A stretch of 64,000 nucleotides of DNA, taken from the NCBI GenBank assembly GCA_030141605.1, contig JAQGDQ010000870.1, positions 1 to 64,000 of the forward strand, given 5' to 3'. The notes under the pieces were generated by a model. The model was not told where the DNA came from. It saw only the letters and a program-made list of their open reading frames with translations, and searched no databases. The stretch is from Tubiluchus corallicola. Taxonomy: Eukaryota > Priapulida > Priapulimorpha > Priapulimorphida > Tubiluchidae. Below, piece after piece: positions 24,671 to 36,774 of the stretch. A program made the position numbers and the translations under genes. Numbering within the stretch: the first letter of the stretch is position 1; every line of letters starts with the position of its first letter.

Positions 24671-24980
24671 TTAATGCAAAACTATTTGAGGTATATTACC
24701 TTCTGAACATTGAAGTAGAAGAGGTACAAGTGTTCGCCAATATTCACAATTTCTTGCTGATGGCCCTTGGCGACTGCCAGATATATTCACATCAAGTGTT
24801 TGATAATGTCGACCTTCCGTTGTCCAATGAGGCCATCTTTCTAAATTCGCAGAACTCTCTTCTAACTCTTCAAAGTTTTGATTAGGATTGCTGAAATGCA
24901 ATAATTTATGTAATAATGCGATTATAATTTATGTAATAATTTCATAATGATTTTGTTCATTCATGTTGTCATGACACAAT

Positions 24981-25047
<67 letters not shown>

Positions 25048-28000
25048 GCGTGTGCGTGTGCGTGTGTCACTGCAGTGGCGTAACAACTAGGCTGGGGGCC
25101 CTTGGACAAATTGAATGAAAGGCCCCATATCGACCCCATTTTTAATTTTGTAAAAAAGTGTTGAAGTAATGAAATTATTATAAAACACAAAAAAATGATT
25201 AAATGAAAAGCGAAATCGAACTTTATTATTATAGCAAATAGATTACAAAATTACTACAAAATTAGATACACCAAAATAGAAATAAGGCAACAAGTAACGC
25301 ATACACAGTGTATGTCAAGTAGAAATCCTGGAATGAAATTGATCTACATAAATTTTGCTGATCGAGCCTTAGTGTTGGCAAACTTGTCTGTAATATTGTC
25401 GACGTCTAGATCTAGGGGAAAACCCTTAAGAGTGGCAACCGGCAATCCTTCGGCATGGAAGTCAGTTCCCCGTTGGTTGCCAAAATTAGTAGCCAATTTA
25501 ATACCAAATAAATACGCATTTTCCTGTCTGTAAATTTGCATGTTTTTAGGGTCAGGCTTAGGGGCCCTAGCATTTGTCTAGCCTTGTCCAATGGGCGTTA
25601 CGCCACTGCGTGTGTGTGTGTGTGTGTGCGTGTGCGTGTGCGTGTGCGTGTGTGTGTGTGTGTGTCTTAACCATCATTATCATCATCGATGCTATTGTTT
25701 TGCTCATTTCTGAAATGGCCATTAGCATACAGACTCTATTTTTGCACTTTAGTCAACTGCTACTAGCATGGTAATTATGATGGGTATGATGGTAATTTAT
25801 CTTCCACTACACATGTCATTATTTGATTAATGTGGAGCTATAAAATTACATTGTATTTGCTTAGAATCACTACAGGTGTAACTAAACCTTATGGTGCCAA
25901 TAAAATCGTTTAGGCTTCATTATGCATGTAATTGAGTGCGTTTGAAAGCTAAACAGTCAAAAGTAATTTATCCACAAATTTTTTTTCTTATATGCATATA
26001 TCACCGGAGCACCGGAACTGTTATGAAGTGTAAATATGAAAAATTAACTTTTCACGTTTTTCTTCTTACGGAAAAATCAGTCTGCCACACGTAGCGCATA
26101 CAGCATATGAATCCTGCACTGAATGTCGCAGACTTAATTTGTAACTGTGCCACTGTCTACGGGGCATAAATATCAACGCAAATATTATTCTTCATTAATA
26201 ATATAATTTAATAGAATTTATTATTGTATTCAACACATAATCTTCATTAAATTTTGGTACATTTTAGAATGCGTTTCAGCTTGCACAGACGTAAGCGGTA
26301 TTAATTTTGTGTTGAAATAGCAGAGGGTGACACGGTTTTGAAGTGCGCTACATACACAACCTGAAGCGCATCCATGTTTAAGGACAAGGACCTCTGTAAC
26401 CAAAATAGATGATGATGATGATGATGATAAGTCTTTATTAGCCTCTTTTTGCAGGCAAAAATTTCTGTACAAACATTATACAATTTTACATAGACACTAG
26501 AGTGAATTCTACAATATTGCATGTTTCGCATTCTGTAATTAGCTTTTCTAATTTGTGCATATAACATTATTTATAGTGATGTTAAACAAGAAGTAGTGAA
26601 GTGAGTGCTAAAATTAAGGTTATTAATGAAAAACATAAATAACGTTTATTTAACAAATATTATTTTTTAAAAAAAATCTGAAATGTCAAACATATCTTTT
26701 TCTAGCAAAAAAGTGTACGAAGGGATAGCTGTGCCATCCATGTTTTTTCACGGCTTAGGATTTAATGTTGCGTTAACTGCTAAGTAGCCTAAATTAAATT
26801 TTTATTTGCCCAAAGTTTCAAACGGAAAGGAAACGAAACGTTGACAGCTCCCAACAATTGAAAAAAGGCCATTTGCTGGTTTTACATTCTGTCAAAACCC
26901 ATACTTTGCAAAAAACAATAAGTCGCTCATTTCACGTTTTGTAACTTATAGGAGAAGGTTAATGCAGTAGTAGAAAAAATTATTATTCAATCGACAAAAC
27001 TAGTGGTACTTTAAATTCACTTTACCCAAACTTTGCAAAGTTGCTCCAATATTGCATTATCTTCTTTGAGAGAATTTTCTCAACGGCAGTATACTGGTCG
27101 CTTAGCAACGGCGTACCGAGTACGTACACTCTCTCAGCCGTATGTGTAACACCCATCCACTTAGGACTCTTCAAATACTCTGTCCTATGCGTGAATAAGT
27201 ACATAAAAACTGGAATGTCACGCCTTGCAAAATGAAAGGCCTGAATGTCTTGCTGACATAAAAAATTCCAGTCACCAATCATGCCAATAATGCCTTTTAT
27301 GTTAGTGTCATTTAGATACGGCCAATCATTGTATTCAAATCCCGTTGCGCTTGCGACAACTGCTGTCCAATGCCTGGGGAATATTTGTGCAACAGCCTGG
27401 TCATAATCTCCTTTGCTTATGTTTAAATATTCAGTCATCGGAAACAACTGCGGGAAGCCATTAGCCGCGTACGTGGCGCCCTCATCCTTGCAGCTCCCTA
27501 GTAAAATTTCGGTCCGTTCTTTAAAATGACCACGCTGCAGCGAAATCATTGGCGCTTCCTTAAGAAAAAAGCCATCAATGGTAGGCACAAACGGATTATC
27601 AAAAATTCCTTTTTCTTGTTCCTGTTGCCACTGTTTATCACAGATTTCTTCGAAGCTAACATTTCGCAGACATTTAATGATTAGCGCAGCATCAGGAAAA
27701 TGGCAATCAGTAAGCTTAGCGAGATGAACTGATCGTTTTAGGGCAAGCTCTCTTGGTGAGAATGCCCAAGGCATGATCGCGGCACCACTTTCCATAATTG
27801 CTCGCTGAAATAAGTCCCTACTGAACGGTGATAAAAGATGATAGCTGACGCTAGCAGAACCGGCACTACCACCAAATAGGCTGATCCTCTCACTGTCACC
27901 TCCAAATCTCTCTGCGTTCTCCCTTATCCACTTCAGGGCCAGGCGCTGGTCCAACAGGCCCACATTTCCGGGAGATTCTGGGCTATTAAGATACAGAAAC

Positions 28001-28527
28001 CCTAAAGCACCCAACCGATAGGCAACAGAGAAAACTATGACGTCGCCGGTAACGACGAAGGCGTCAGGAATGATGGCGGCAGTTCCGGTCATGAACCCAC
28101 CACCATGAATGTAAACCAACACGGGCTTCTTAATGTTGCCACTGGGAACCCAGACATTTAGGTATAAACAGTCTTCGCGCATATCTTCACTCCAAGTTTC
28201 ATATTCACTGACCTGATGTATGAGCTTGTCTAGCATCTCATTATTAACTAGGGAAATCCTTTCTTTTTGCGCACAAAATGGAGCCAGCGAAGTGGCGTTG
28301 ATGACATCAGACCAAGGTCGGATTGGTATTGGCGGCATGAACCTGAGTGTACCAATTGGTGGTTCTGCATATGGTATGCCGAAGAAGTAAGAGAGATCTT
28401 TATTCAAAACTGTTTTCACTGCCCCTTGAATTTTGCCAGTTGTGGTGGATACCACGGGGTCACTCAGCTGATCAGAGTGAGTTACTGGTGTTAAAAGGAA
28501 CAGTAAAAGCCACATTGCAGTCATCAT
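24671..28527 (-). CDS. Secreted type-B carboxylesterase (2 exons, complete)
   Basis: The coding sequence is complement(join(24671..24890,27026..28527)), 573 aa, the usual length for the family. It is an alpha/beta-hydrolase cleaving carboxylic esters. A signal peptide (MMTAMWLLLFLLTPVTHS) opens it. Family motifs appear in order: FFGIPYAEPPIGTLRF, EDCLYLNVWVP, the oxyanion-hole segment HGGGFMTG, the nucleophile FGGSAGSAS (GxSxG), the acidic-residue motif CKDEG and the His motif MGVTHTAE. The triad Ser-Glu-His is therefore present. Exon 1 ends YWSNFAKFG at a GTAAAG donor. The C-terminal exon (NPNQNF, ERWPHWTTEG, ARNCEYWRTLVP) lies 2.1 kb away after TGCATTTCAG, in matching phase 2. No ER-retention signal or membrane anchor is visible, so secretion is likely. 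The substrate cannot be inferred. Confidence 0.92.
24984..25070 (+). repeat. (GT)n microsatellite, left of hAT-like element
   Basis: A GT run grades into GCGTGT units directly abutting the element at 25073. Confidence 0.9.
25073..25608. mobile_element. hAT-like miniature element in carboxylesterase intron
   Basis: The ends are inverted: CAGTGGCGTAAC at 25073-25084 and GTTACGCCACTG at 25597-25608. Subterminal GGGGGCCC-type stretches and TTGGACAA are also mirrored. CAGTGGCG-type ends are typical of hAT transposons. At 536 bp it cannot encode a transposase; a 65-codon minus-strand frame (25344-25541) may be a remnant or chance. It sits between two GT microsatellites, so the 8-bp target duplication expected for hAT elements cannot be read unambiguously. 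Confidence 0.6.
25609..25665 (+). repeat. (GT)n microsatellite, right of hAT-like element
   Basis: A GT/GCGTGT tract like the one on the left flank. The element may have inserted into one pre-existing microsatellite. Confidence 0.85.
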
Positions 28528-29699
28528 GCTAATATATCAGGGCAGCTCATTCGATATCCTTGAAATGGATTCAGACTATATGTCTGTGCTGATTCATTAT
28601 TTTGGTTTTCTGAACCTACAAAGGGAAATAACAGTCTTTATTAAACAGTAAAGGCTGCAAACAGTAAACACAAGATTCTGAGTTACTGGTGTCCAAACAG
28701 TGCGGGAGAACTCGTATAATCGTATTATGAAACGTCAACTCAAATTAAAAAAAACTTGCTATAGAAAGCTCTGAGAATGTGATTTGAGTATATATGTTTA
28801 GACCGATACCTTTATGCGTAGTCCTACCGAAATGTGTGCAGTATTAGTCACTTTGAGTACTTTAGTGACCCAGACTAAATAGCGCAATTTAATCAAATTT
28901 GGTTACGTCGGAGCATTGATTTAAAGTTAACTGCATATCTTATTGCATTTGTTATTAACCCAAGTTAGAACTGATAATGGCAGAAACCAAAGTTTTTGAT
29001 ATAAATGAGGTCCCACATAGTTGAGCGGTAATGGTGTGTGCTTAGTGACTGAAGTTACGTAACGCCCAGTTTTGCCAGCAAATGGAAAGATGATTGCCAG
29101 AGAAACTGCTCCTAGGCAGATTCATCTGCCACAGTGCCCCCAGCTGTTTATCTCGCTCGGGTTAAATTTATAAGATTTAAGCTTCAACGATTACCCTTGA
29201 TAAAAATTCAGGTTCCGGTCTCGCAACAAATATCAAGATAAAGTAAAACCTCGTCATTGAGTGATGGACCATGGCATGTAGAGTGTGGAAGCCTATAAAG
29301 AAATTTTCGTAATTAGATTGGAAAAGGCCTGTTTGTGAAGCCATAGCCTAATATTCCTATTATTGTAAAATATAGTGCAGCATTCTTGAACATTCTAACG
29401 GAAATAGATTTAGATATATATCTTTCTCTCTACAGGTTTGTTTCGCTACATCTCTGGCTTTTATATAAAACAGTAACGAAATTTGTATTGTCATTATTAT
29501 TAACGCTGTTAATGTTTTAAAGGATGCAAGAAAGGATTTTGTGGATTTTGAAATTAGAAAGCTTGCCATGGGTTTTTCTGAGGAAGATTTTTCAACCTAT
29601 TTAAGAACCTAAATTAACGCTATCAAAAGCGAAAATGTTATCATCAAAATAGTCCAGTAGATATGAATTATGAATCAGTGTTTAGTCAGCAATACAGTA

Positions 29700-29862
29700 A
29701 TAACAGCAGCAACAGCAACAGCAGCAGTAGTAGTAGTTGTAGTGGTGGTGGTGGTCGTGGTGGTCGTTGCGCTTGTGATAGTGATGGTGACGGTGACGGT
29801 GTCGGCGGTGGCAGCAACAGCAGCAGCAGTTTTAGTAGTAGTAGTAGTAATATTACGCCTAG
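29700..29862 (+). repeat. Compound AGC/AGT/GGT/GGC trinucleotide repeat
   Basis: An imperfect trinucleotide array giving Ser/Asn, Val or Thr homopolymer frames according to phase. It is not considered coding. Confidence 0.8.
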
Positions 29863-30939
29863 GTGACACAAACCGTTTGCAAGTACGGTTTACAATTACA
29901 CAGTTAGAAAATTGTAAGCTCCGTTCTGCAAAAGAATGATTAAAAATATTATAAAACACTTTGCAGCCTTAAACGAAAATCGCTTAGGGAAATTATGTTA
30001 GGGAAATTATAACATGGAATTTAGAATTTATTTTTAGCATATACATTATACTACAATTACATACATACAATAAAACAACAACAAAATACAAAAATAGAAA
30101 ACAGAGCTATTACATTATAGCTATGGAACCAAAAAACATACATAATAAATAACAATAAAAGCTGCTCAGCTGTTTTTAAGATTTTGCCTTAGAAAAGTCA
30201 GCTTAACTAATCAAAAAAACTGCGAAAATAGCAAACTCACCGTGTCTCTGACATTTAAATGAATCCACGTTCCGCTAGTGAAAACTGAATGAGACAAATG
30301 GACAGATTCATATAAAACACTAAATACATTGTTATCACCAAAGATGCTGTTGCAGCAACTGATACACTAAACCCGCATGTTAAAGAATAGCAATAATTCT
30401 GTTCTCTCTACTGAGGATGCAGAACGCATGCGGCTTGCGCAGCATGCAAAAATAGCGTTGATAATTATTCACGTGGCATTACTAAATTTTTATCCAGGGC
30501 CTGCAGCAAAGACGGAAATGTTTGAAAGAACAGCTCAGAATGAAAAACAAGAAGCGCGTAATGCGGAGAGACAAACGCATTTTTTTATTTCAAAATTGTT
30601 AGCTCTAAGTACTATAAGAGATTGACGAAAAAACAATCTAACGGTAAAGGAAGAAAACAAAATAAAGAAGTAGGAAGAGAGAAGAATGAAAAAAGAAAAT
30701 GAAGGAAAGTCGGATAGAAGGCAGACAAGAATAAAAGTAGACAGAGTAGTAAAGCAATGAAGGCTCCGGCAGTGTTAAAGCTTCCTACAGTTTTGTGAAA
30801 GTTTCAGTTAAATTAATCTACAAAATAAAACTTTTTAGAAATAAGGTGTTTATAAAACAGTGTTAATTAAACCTTAAATTCGATACGAAGAATTCTTATT
30901 TTTTTAATTTTTGAAGTACTTTGTTTTACTTGATGGCTT

Positions 30940-31245
30940 TGTTTTACTAGATTTGACTTTACTTGACTTTATTTTACTTTACTTGACTTGATGTGACTTT
31001 ACTTTACTTTACTTTGCTTTGCTCTGCTCTGCTCTGCTCTGCTCTGCTCTACTCTACTGTACTGTACTGTACTGTACTCTGCTCTGCTCTGCTCTGCTCT
31101 GCTCTGCTCTGCTCTACTCTACTCTACTCTAATCTACTCTACTCTAATCTATCTACTCTACTCTGATCTAATCTTACCTAATCTAATCTGATCTAACCTA
31201 ACCTGTAATCTAATCTAATCTACTTTACTTCACTTCGCGTAATTT
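30940..31245 (+). repeat. Pentanucleotide tract (CTCTG / CTCTA / CTGTA / CTAAT)
   Basis: About 300 bp of five-base units whose sequence shifts in blocks: TTTAC, then CTCTG, CTGTA, CTCTG again, CTCTA, then CTAAT. Each variant is locally homogenised. Confidence 0.8.
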
Positions 31246-31793
31246 ACACGTAATTTCATTTCATTTACCTTTTTTAGAAACAAAATGTAGCACAAACAAA
31301 AGGTTACGGTAAAAACTGGCAGCTACAGGACATCCATGTTGACCATGCATCTGTAATTACAGGCAGTAATAAAATATCGTCTTGGTGTTTCTATCCTCCT
31401 GCATTCTCCCTCGTCAATCATTTTTTGAATATTCATAAAATATATGATCCACTAATATTCATAAATCATTTTTAAACATTAATAAATCAATTTTGAATGC
31501 TCATGAATCATTTTTCAATAATCACATAAGATTTATTTTTATTAATAAGTGCGTCATTTGTCAGTTAGTCAATTTTGAACATACATGTTTTTAAATATTT
31601 AAAAATAATGATTAATTTCTACTTTGATGTCCCATACTATGTATGTTCTCATCATTCGTCCATAGGCGAAGTGCTCGGGTTTGAAGTTCACTTTATAGAT
31701 TACTTTCCAAAGTTACACTAATCAGAAACAAATTATTAGTTTGTGATTTGCTGTATCATAGCAAACCATTCGCATGTAGGGCTATAGAGTATA

Positions 31794-31816
31794 CTACTAC
31801 TACTACTACAACTACT

Positions 31817-31855
<39 letters not shown>

Positions 31856-31880
31856 ACCACCACCACCACCACTACTACTG
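31794..31880 (+). repeat. (CTA)n(GCC)n(ACC)n trinucleotide repeat
   Basis: About ten GCC units sit between CTA and ACC runs. This is the most GC-rich short stretch of the gap. Confidence 0.85.
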
Positions 31881-32123
31881 TTATGAGTTGGAATTGGTTA
31901 CACAAAACATGGTGAATAAACGGAGAAGCATTTGCGACATTACTTCATTTTTATTGCCAGTAAACACAAATTAACAAAAACAAAACATCAGGGCTGTCAT
32001 CCTGAGCAGCCGACATTACTTCCACCTCAATAACAACTCTCACCAACTAGGTCAAAAGCAAGTACAGAACACAGGTGAGAAGCCAACCTGGCGCTTAAAC
32101 TAAAATCGGCAGGCGGGTCATAA

Positions 32124-32370
<247 letters not shown>

Positions 32371-33303
32371 CTAGCTTAATTTCAATCTAAAGCAAGCGTA
32401 ACAAATTCAAGAGAACAACAGACTTGTAAATTTATCCTAAGCGTTTTGCCTAAGAGCTTACACTTAAATTCACGCCCGAGCTCACACGTGCCCGCAGCTG
32501 TGCAGAGAGAGATGTGTTGTGTTTCCAATACCCATATAATGCAAAATATTTCGTTTTAGTGGTGAATATAAACGGTATAGCAGGGATTGCATTGTCATCT
32601 CATATTTAGAAAATACCTAAAGCGGACGTACGTCACATATTTACGTGACGTGAGTGTCGTATTGAATTATAGCAAGACTATCATACGCGTATTCTATTAT
32701 TGTAAGCAAAGCATCACGAAAACATTCATTAGAGCAGTATAATGATGTAGTGAATATAGATAACGTAAGCAGTTTGACATTTTTGTATTATCATCTTGCA
32801 GGTGTTTCTGGTGATTATGCTTAATAGTGGTAATACTATAATGATTGGGCTAGCGTTTTAGTGCTGAATTCGAGCTAAAACGCACGCGTGTGAAGGTCTG
32901 TGACCTACATTTTGATAATCTTAGCATCTTGCCTTAACTGCTACTGCTGTTACAAGATTGTGATAGCATAATTCCCTGACCCAAACCGGTAGAATTAGAA
33001 TTCTTAATATTGGCTCGATGGATTTGATCTTCGAAAGAACAGCTAGCGTCACCTATGAACGGAATTGTTTATAATTTTGGATATTTTTTCTGATTGCCTA
33101 AGTCATGTCGGACATAATACAGCTCAAGTACCACTAACGCAACAACGCATTATTTTAGCAACACTAGTATTTACCAAGCAGTATTCGTACATTTTCAATT
33201 AGTCAAACATATAACCTCTTTGGCCGTGCACTTAATCACGTTGTTTCTTTGGGAGTTAATAATGTTGTTTACTTGTGTTCTCACGTGTGTTATCTCAACT
33301 TAC

Positions 33304-33515
33304 CTGTGGTATTAAGCAAACAAAGGTAGTCCTCTGCAACGACGTGTCACAAATCCTGTAAAACCTTTACAATCTACAGGAAATGCTAATGAAGTAACAG
33401 CTAAAAATCCACTTCTAGCTTCTAAATTTGAAATCAAAACGTCCCCAAACGGGAAATCACCTGCAATTTCACCTGTGCCAAGCAGCTGTTGTGCAGCTTT
33501 TACTACCACTGCCCT
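33304..33515 (-). CDS. Possible C-terminal exon of an unidentified gene
   Basis: A minus-strand reading frame of 67 codons ends at a stop at 33312-33314. It has exon-like borders: acceptor CTGTTAACAG before 33515 and a consensus donor CACAG|GTAAGT at 33303. The peptide looks protein-like rather than random (VVVKAAQQLLGTGEIAG, GDVLISNLEARSGFLAVTSL, final RRCRGLPLFA). I do not recognise the family. The stop lies 8 nt before the donor, so the last intron would be in the 3'UTR, or this is an orphan exon of a decayed gene. No partner exon was found nearby. Confidence 0.3.
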
Positions 33516-33709
33516 CTGTTAACAGAAAATGCCTTAGTACATGCACCTGCATGTTTACATAAAGAGGTTAGCTTATAAATAATATTTTCAATGTAAATAG
33601 TAGCCTGTACTATCTTTCACCACAAATATGACTAATATATTCATCGGGCAAGCAGCAATTCTATTTACCGTGCAAATGTCTACATGTGAACGTGTTTGAT
33701 TAGGCCACC

Positions 33710-36700
33710 ATGCAGTACTTCATCTCCAGAAACATGGCCATTATTGGCGCTTGTGGACTGGCAATTGGTGTCGCTGTCGTCGGCGTCGTAGTCGGCAAGA
33801 TTTCTAGAAAATGTGAAGCCGCTGATGCTGTTCCTTCAAAACAACCGCCAACTGTAACCACAGCAACAACAACTGACAACGCAACTGCCAGTGTGACTAC
33901 ACAAACTCTTAATCCTACAAACGAAAGTGTGACAGCAAGCCCAATGCCTACAGAACGACCAGACCTGCGCCTGCCAGGTAATATTACACCTGTCCGCTAC
34001 AAACTCTACTTATGGCCAGATATAGATAATTTCACAGCTACAGGTTCTGTGATTCTAGAATTCAAATGTCTTCAAACTACAAGACAGATCACTGTACATG
34101 TTAGCAAAAAACATTTATTTATTGACGCTCTCAAGACCCAGTTGATTCACGAGAGAAAACATGTAAATATCGAAAGCCAGTATTACGAAGAGGAAAAGGA
34201 ATTTTATCATGTTTTTGTCAGCAAAGCATTGTCAGAACTGGAAGATTATGAGCTGCATTTAACGTGGAATGGTATTTTTTCGGGCGATCTAAAAGGGCTT
34301 TATGGCAGTTTTTACACAGATGGGAGCGGGAAAACGAAGTAAGTTAGTCATAATTATGTTTTGTTGTTATACCCTTTCTGCTTCTTGAATAGCGGTTTGG
34401 TACATGTAACAATGATTGAATCTTTCTATGCTATGGTCGTCTCATCTACGGTCATTTCAAGCATGCACTTAAAATAGAACAGAAAGTGTACCAAATGTAT
34501 GGGCAAAGCTAACTAGAGTGATTCAGGCCCTTACAATAACTATAGAGTCAGAGGAAACCAATTCTACTTACAGCCATATTATCGATTTTTTTCGAAGGTG
34601 GATGGCTTCTACGCAAATGCAGGGTCCATATGCCAGACGGGTATTACCTTGCCTGGACGAACCGTATTACAAGGCAACGTTCAGTTGCACAGTAGTAAGA
34701 AAGAAGCATATGGTGGCTCTTTCAAACACAGACATCCAGTCTACTGAAACAGTGTGAGTTTGACATAAATAAATTAGATATATGCCAGAAAATATAGTAA
34801 CACACAATCCTGTGCTAATTTACAAACAAATCACTAACGATTATATTGCGTTTACTGTTTAAGATAAACGTCCTAAGAAAGATACTTATTTAACCTAAGC
34901 ACATACACTCAAAATTAAGCAATAGTGAAATTTTATCACAATTTTTTTCTCAAGTTTTCCTCCTTATGTCGAATGTCGATTGACGTTTCATCTACTAGCT
35001 ATGACTCATTGAATAGACTCATTTTCGTGCACGACAAAGCTGGAATATGGCATTCAACTTAACTTTGGCCACGGCTATTCCCCTGAATCCCTTAGCGTCT
35101 ATTCAAAAGCCGAAATAATTCGGCGACTCTATTCATACATGTTAACACAGCTGCACGAAATTTCAATAGAGAAAATATGATAAAAAAATTATCCCCCGGT
35201 ACCTAAAAAAGGATTGTTTAGCTATAAGCTTATGAAAAGTTTTTACTTCAGAGAACTTATTAACATAACTGAATCAGGATAATTCAAGATAATGATAGAT
35301 ATGGAGTGGCATGTCAAGTAAATTGCATATGGAGTGAGGCTCTAGGGACGTAACGGGTGGATACTTTTGTGTTTTAGCCCAGGACATCATGATTGGGTTG
35401 CTGATGTTTATGAAGAAACTCCAGTCATGTCAACCTACCTTCTTGCCTTTGTTATTTGCGAGTTTCAGCATTTGAACATTACAACTGACAATGGTGTTAA
35501 GGTAAGAAACCTTCCAAAAATGCGACCGTAGCTACCATGTCGTTCGTTAAATTAAGGAAGAACACTTATGATCTTTCACAAAAATTCATCTTCTATAATC
35601 AAAACCTAAATTACCAAGAACCTCTGCATTAAGGCTGTTGTCAGAAATTATTGTGCTTTTACCCGATTTCAGGATTAACTGTATCTGCTGTGGGTGAAGC
35701 TAGTTCGTTGTTCTGCGACAATGCCGTAACCAGTGGTAGCATAAGCTCTTCCAAAACTGACTTAGAAAATCCTTTCACGTGATGTACGCCAAAGGCCATT
35801 TGAAACAAACAGCAAAGGAGTCGAAGATATCCAAACGAGTCTGATTTGGATTAGCATGCTACCATTAGTTGGGTTGTGTCATTAGAGTAGCAGAGCTAAC
35901 TGGCACCTTGCGGAGGATCTAATTAAGCTGGTAAACCTAGTTAAGCATAATAACCGCTTGTTTTACCAAAGGAACTTTTGTAACGCATGTAGAGTTACTA
36001 AATTTCTAAAATCTTTCCACCGGTATTCTATCGCTGGCGTTTTCTTCAATTTAGATACGAGCTTGGGCAAGACCAGAGTTGATTCATCAAGCTGAGTATG
36101 CACTTTTTGCAACTGCACACATCATTGAACAGTTTGAGGCGTTGTTTAATGTAAAATACGCACTTAGTAAATCAGGTATGTTATATAACAAACAACGATT
36201 ATTTAAACAAAGTCTTAGGTAATTGTCAGTGATAATTACACATTTGAAATTTTGTTAGTGCACAGGTCAATTGTTGCATTAATTTTGAAAATGCAATGAT
36301 AACAGCAGTTGTGGAAGGTAATGAAATCTTGGAGAAACGAGGTACATGTAGTGGAATGCGAACGGGTGGTTGTAATGGCACCGGTAAGCATGTCATGATG
36401 ATGGGTAGTGATACTGGTAGCGGTAAAGGCGACAAGGATGATTCTGATGATAGTGATAACGTTAGTGATGATAATGATAATAATAGCAACCATGAATATG
36501 TTATTGGTATGATAATTATGATGATGTTGCTGATAGTGAGTGTGGTGGTGGTGATGATGGTGGTGGTGGTGGTGATGGTGGTGGTGGCGGTGATGATAAT
36601 GATGACAATGACAATAATAAAGACGTTAGTGTTAATGTTTATGAGGACAGTGTTCCTTATGATGATGATAACGATGCTGATGATAATGGTAATAACAAAG

Positions 36701-36732
36701 CATCATCATCATCATCATCATATTCACCATTG

Positions 36733-36774
<42 letters not shown>

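Noticed and set aside
25312-25541. Gene within the carboxylesterase intron
   Set aside because: Short frames inside a hAT-like miniature element; no splice sites or domain.
27022-28527. Carboxylesterase as a truncated 501-aa protein or pseudogene
   Set aside because: The stop is part of the GTAAAG donor, and a matching C-terminal exon is present at 24671-24890.
34518-34597. In-frame sequence upstream of aminopeptidase exon 2 as coding
   Set aside because: The family alignment starts at [14 protein letters not shown], right after the AG at 34597.
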